Below, one piece after another: positions 63,072-64,000 of a DNA stretch of 64,000 bases. A program made the position numbers and the translations under genes. Numbering within the stretch: position 1 is the first letter of the stretch; each line of letters starts with the position of its first letter. Source of the stretch: Roseiarcus sp963820795 (GTDB taxonomy: Bacteria; Pseudomonadota; Alphaproteobacteria; Rhizobiales; Beijerinckiaceae); assembly GCA_963820795.1 (NCBI GenBank), contig CAWGBJ010000006.1, forward strand, positions 124,001 through 188,000. Reading direction: 5' to 3'. A model generated the notes under the pieces. The model saw only the letters and a program-made list of their open reading frames with translations. It searched no databases and had not been told where the DNA came from.

Positions 63072-63800
63072 CTACTGGGGCGAGAAGCGCGCGTACTCGC
63101 CTGCGTAAGCCTTGGCGAGCGGCGGCGCGTAGGTGCTGCGCTTGGAAGTTTTCAGCCCCGCTCGTACAAGGCTTTCGGCGAGGCTGACGGCGCAGGCGAC
63201 GCCGTCGAGCACCGGCACGCCGGCCTTCCGCTCGAGTTCACGCGCCAAGTCCGTCATGCCGGCGCAGCCGAGCACGATCGCCTCCGCCCCATCCTCGGCG
63301 AGCGCGCGCGCAATCTCCGCCTCGATCGTCAGCCGCGCCTCGGAGCCCGGCTCCTCGAGCGCCAGCACAGGGACGTTCGCCGCGCGGACGCGGGCGCAGC
63401 GGACGCTGAGGCCGTATTTGACGAGATTGCGCTCGATCGGCGCGATCGAGCGCGCCAGGGTGGTGACGACGCTGAATTTCTCCGCGATCAGGCTCGCCAT
63501 GTGGAACGCGGCTTCGCCGATGCCGACGACCGGCGCCGCCGCGGCGCAGCGCGCGGCCTCGAGGCCGGTGTCGTCGAAACAGGCGATGACGAACGCGTCG
63601 GCGTCGCCGGCCTTGGCGATTTCGGCCAGAAGTCCGGGCACGGAAAAGGCCTCGTCGAAATAGCCTTCGATGCTCGGCGGACCGAACTCGGGATTGACGG
63701 CCCGGATTTCGACGCCGGACGAGGCGACGGCTTTGGCGGCGGCGGCGATCTTGGCGGTCATCGAGGCGGTGGTGTTCGGGTTGACGACCTGAATTCGCAT
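63072..63800 (-). CDS. Aspartate/glutamate/hydantoin racemase family protein
   Basis: 242 residues, racemase fold with two symmetric halves. The N-terminus MRIQVVNPNTTASMT is typical of hydantoin/allantoin-racemase-like members. The two active-site cysteines lie in FVIACFDDTGLEAARCA and IVLGCAGMTDLARELE. ATG 63800 gives the normal start; the extra open frame upstream encodes a Lys/Asp/Glu-rich stretch matching a DNA repeat at 63841. Proximity of purine-catabolism genes (about 13 kb away) would suit an allantoin racemase, but that is weak. Confidence 0.85.
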   Translation of the reverse strand: MRIQVVNPNTTASMTAKIAAAAKAVASSGVEIRAVNPEFGPPSIEGYFDEAFSVPGLLAEIAKAGDADAFVIACFDDTGLEAARCAAAAPVVGIGEAAFHMASLIAEKFSVVTTLARSIAPIERNLVKYGLSVRCARVRAANVPVLALEEPGSEARLTIEAEIARALAEDGAEAIVLGCAGMTDLARELERKAGVPVLDGVACAVSLAESLVRAGLKTSKRSTYAPPLAKAYAGEYARFSPQ

Positions 63801-63840
63801 GCGAAGGATTCCTGACTGCGTCGGGTCGCGCGCGCCCGCG

Positions 63841-63870
63841 TCTTCGTGCTCCTTCGTGTCCTTTGTGGTC
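63841..63870. repeat. Short 9-bp-periodic repeat
   Basis: Three imperfect 9-base units of the form cttcgtgtc (tcttcgtgct, ccttcgtgtc, ctttgtggtc). On the minus strand they read KDTKEHED-like codons, a short low-complexity element that I recall recurring in many bacterial genomes. Just outside the racemase gene. Confidence 0.45.
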
Positions 63871-64000
63871 AATCAGTTCACCAAAAAGAACACCAGGGAG
63901 CCCAGAAGGCGGCTCTGTCTGCTCGCCGAACGGGATGGGCTCCGGGCCGACGATCCGAGCCGGATGCGGCTTCGGTACTTTAACTGACGGTTTACGTATT

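Noticed and set aside
1..64000. CRISPR arrays, rRNA genes, phage or integrative-element attachment sites
   Set aside because: No regularly spaced repeats, no rRNA-like sequence, no integrase gene, and no repeat of the tRNA-His 3' end were seen.

Overview
The window is GC-rich alphaproteobacterial chromosome, most likely Hyphomicrobiales (Rhizobiales); the genus cannot be fixed from the sequence. The evidence is a hopanoid locus carrying both core and side-chain genes, a DivL homologue with tyrosine at the phospho-acceptor position, a PdhS-type kinase, a TsaE-phosphotransferase fusion, phasins, hslVU, and a tRNA-His of the alphaproteobacterial type that lacks G-1.

Layout. 1-15723: a hopanoid block, almost all on the minus strand. 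Read in its own direction it is a family-2 glycosyltransferase, an AI-2E-type permease, a YkoP-like protein, hpnI, a drastically deleted hpnJ, hpnK and hpnG. After an opposing insert (a second AI-2E permease and an acyl desaturase on the plus strand) it continues with a short-chain dehydrogenase, hpnB, hpnC, hpnD, hpnE and shc, which runs off the left edge. Neighbours are mostly joined by 4-bp ATGA or TTGA overlaps. HpnC/D/E make squalene, Shc cyclises it, HpnG acts on the ribosyl side chain, and HpnI/K/J act on bacteriohopanetetrol glycosides. 16312-18960: a frameshifted secreted lipase, tRNA-His and two phasins with a good promoter/operator. 19078-31598: a PdhS-like kinase, murB, murC, a MurU-like nucleotidyltransferase, the TsaE-AmgK fusion, divL, trpS and an ACT-domain protein. 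This region links cell-wall synthesis and recycling to cell-cycle signalling.

32279-42126: an ABC importer whose binding protein and both permeases are frameshifted but whose ATPase is intact, an Asn-rich repeat exoprotein, an arylsulfatase, a frameshifted DUF1254/DUF1214 protein, a Crp/Fnr regulator and a small membrane protein. 42123-43999: hslU and hslV. 44079-47663: an internally deleted ISAs1-type element, a small sulfur/redox module (DUF2892, AhpD-like, rhodanese) and an IS1595-type element that truncates a gene. 47949-53940: purine catabolism (guanine deaminase and a PuuE-UraD fusion), an enoyl-CoA hydratase, a TauE/YfcA permease, rpsT, DUF3297 and a VOC protein. 53975-63800: cysK, an Rrf2 regulator, dut, coaBC, ubiB, ubiE and hisF-hisA-hisH-hisB, then a broken DUF4188 gene and an Asp/Glu/hydantoin racemase family gene.

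A recurring theme is one-base frameshifts. They fall in dispensable genes (SDR, AI-2E permease, lipase, ABC transporter, DUF1254, DUF4188), with hpnC the marginal exception. The housekeeping genes (mur, trpS, hslUV, rpsT, dut, coaBC, ubi, his) all read through. This favours real gene decay over random sequencing error, but reads are needed to decide.
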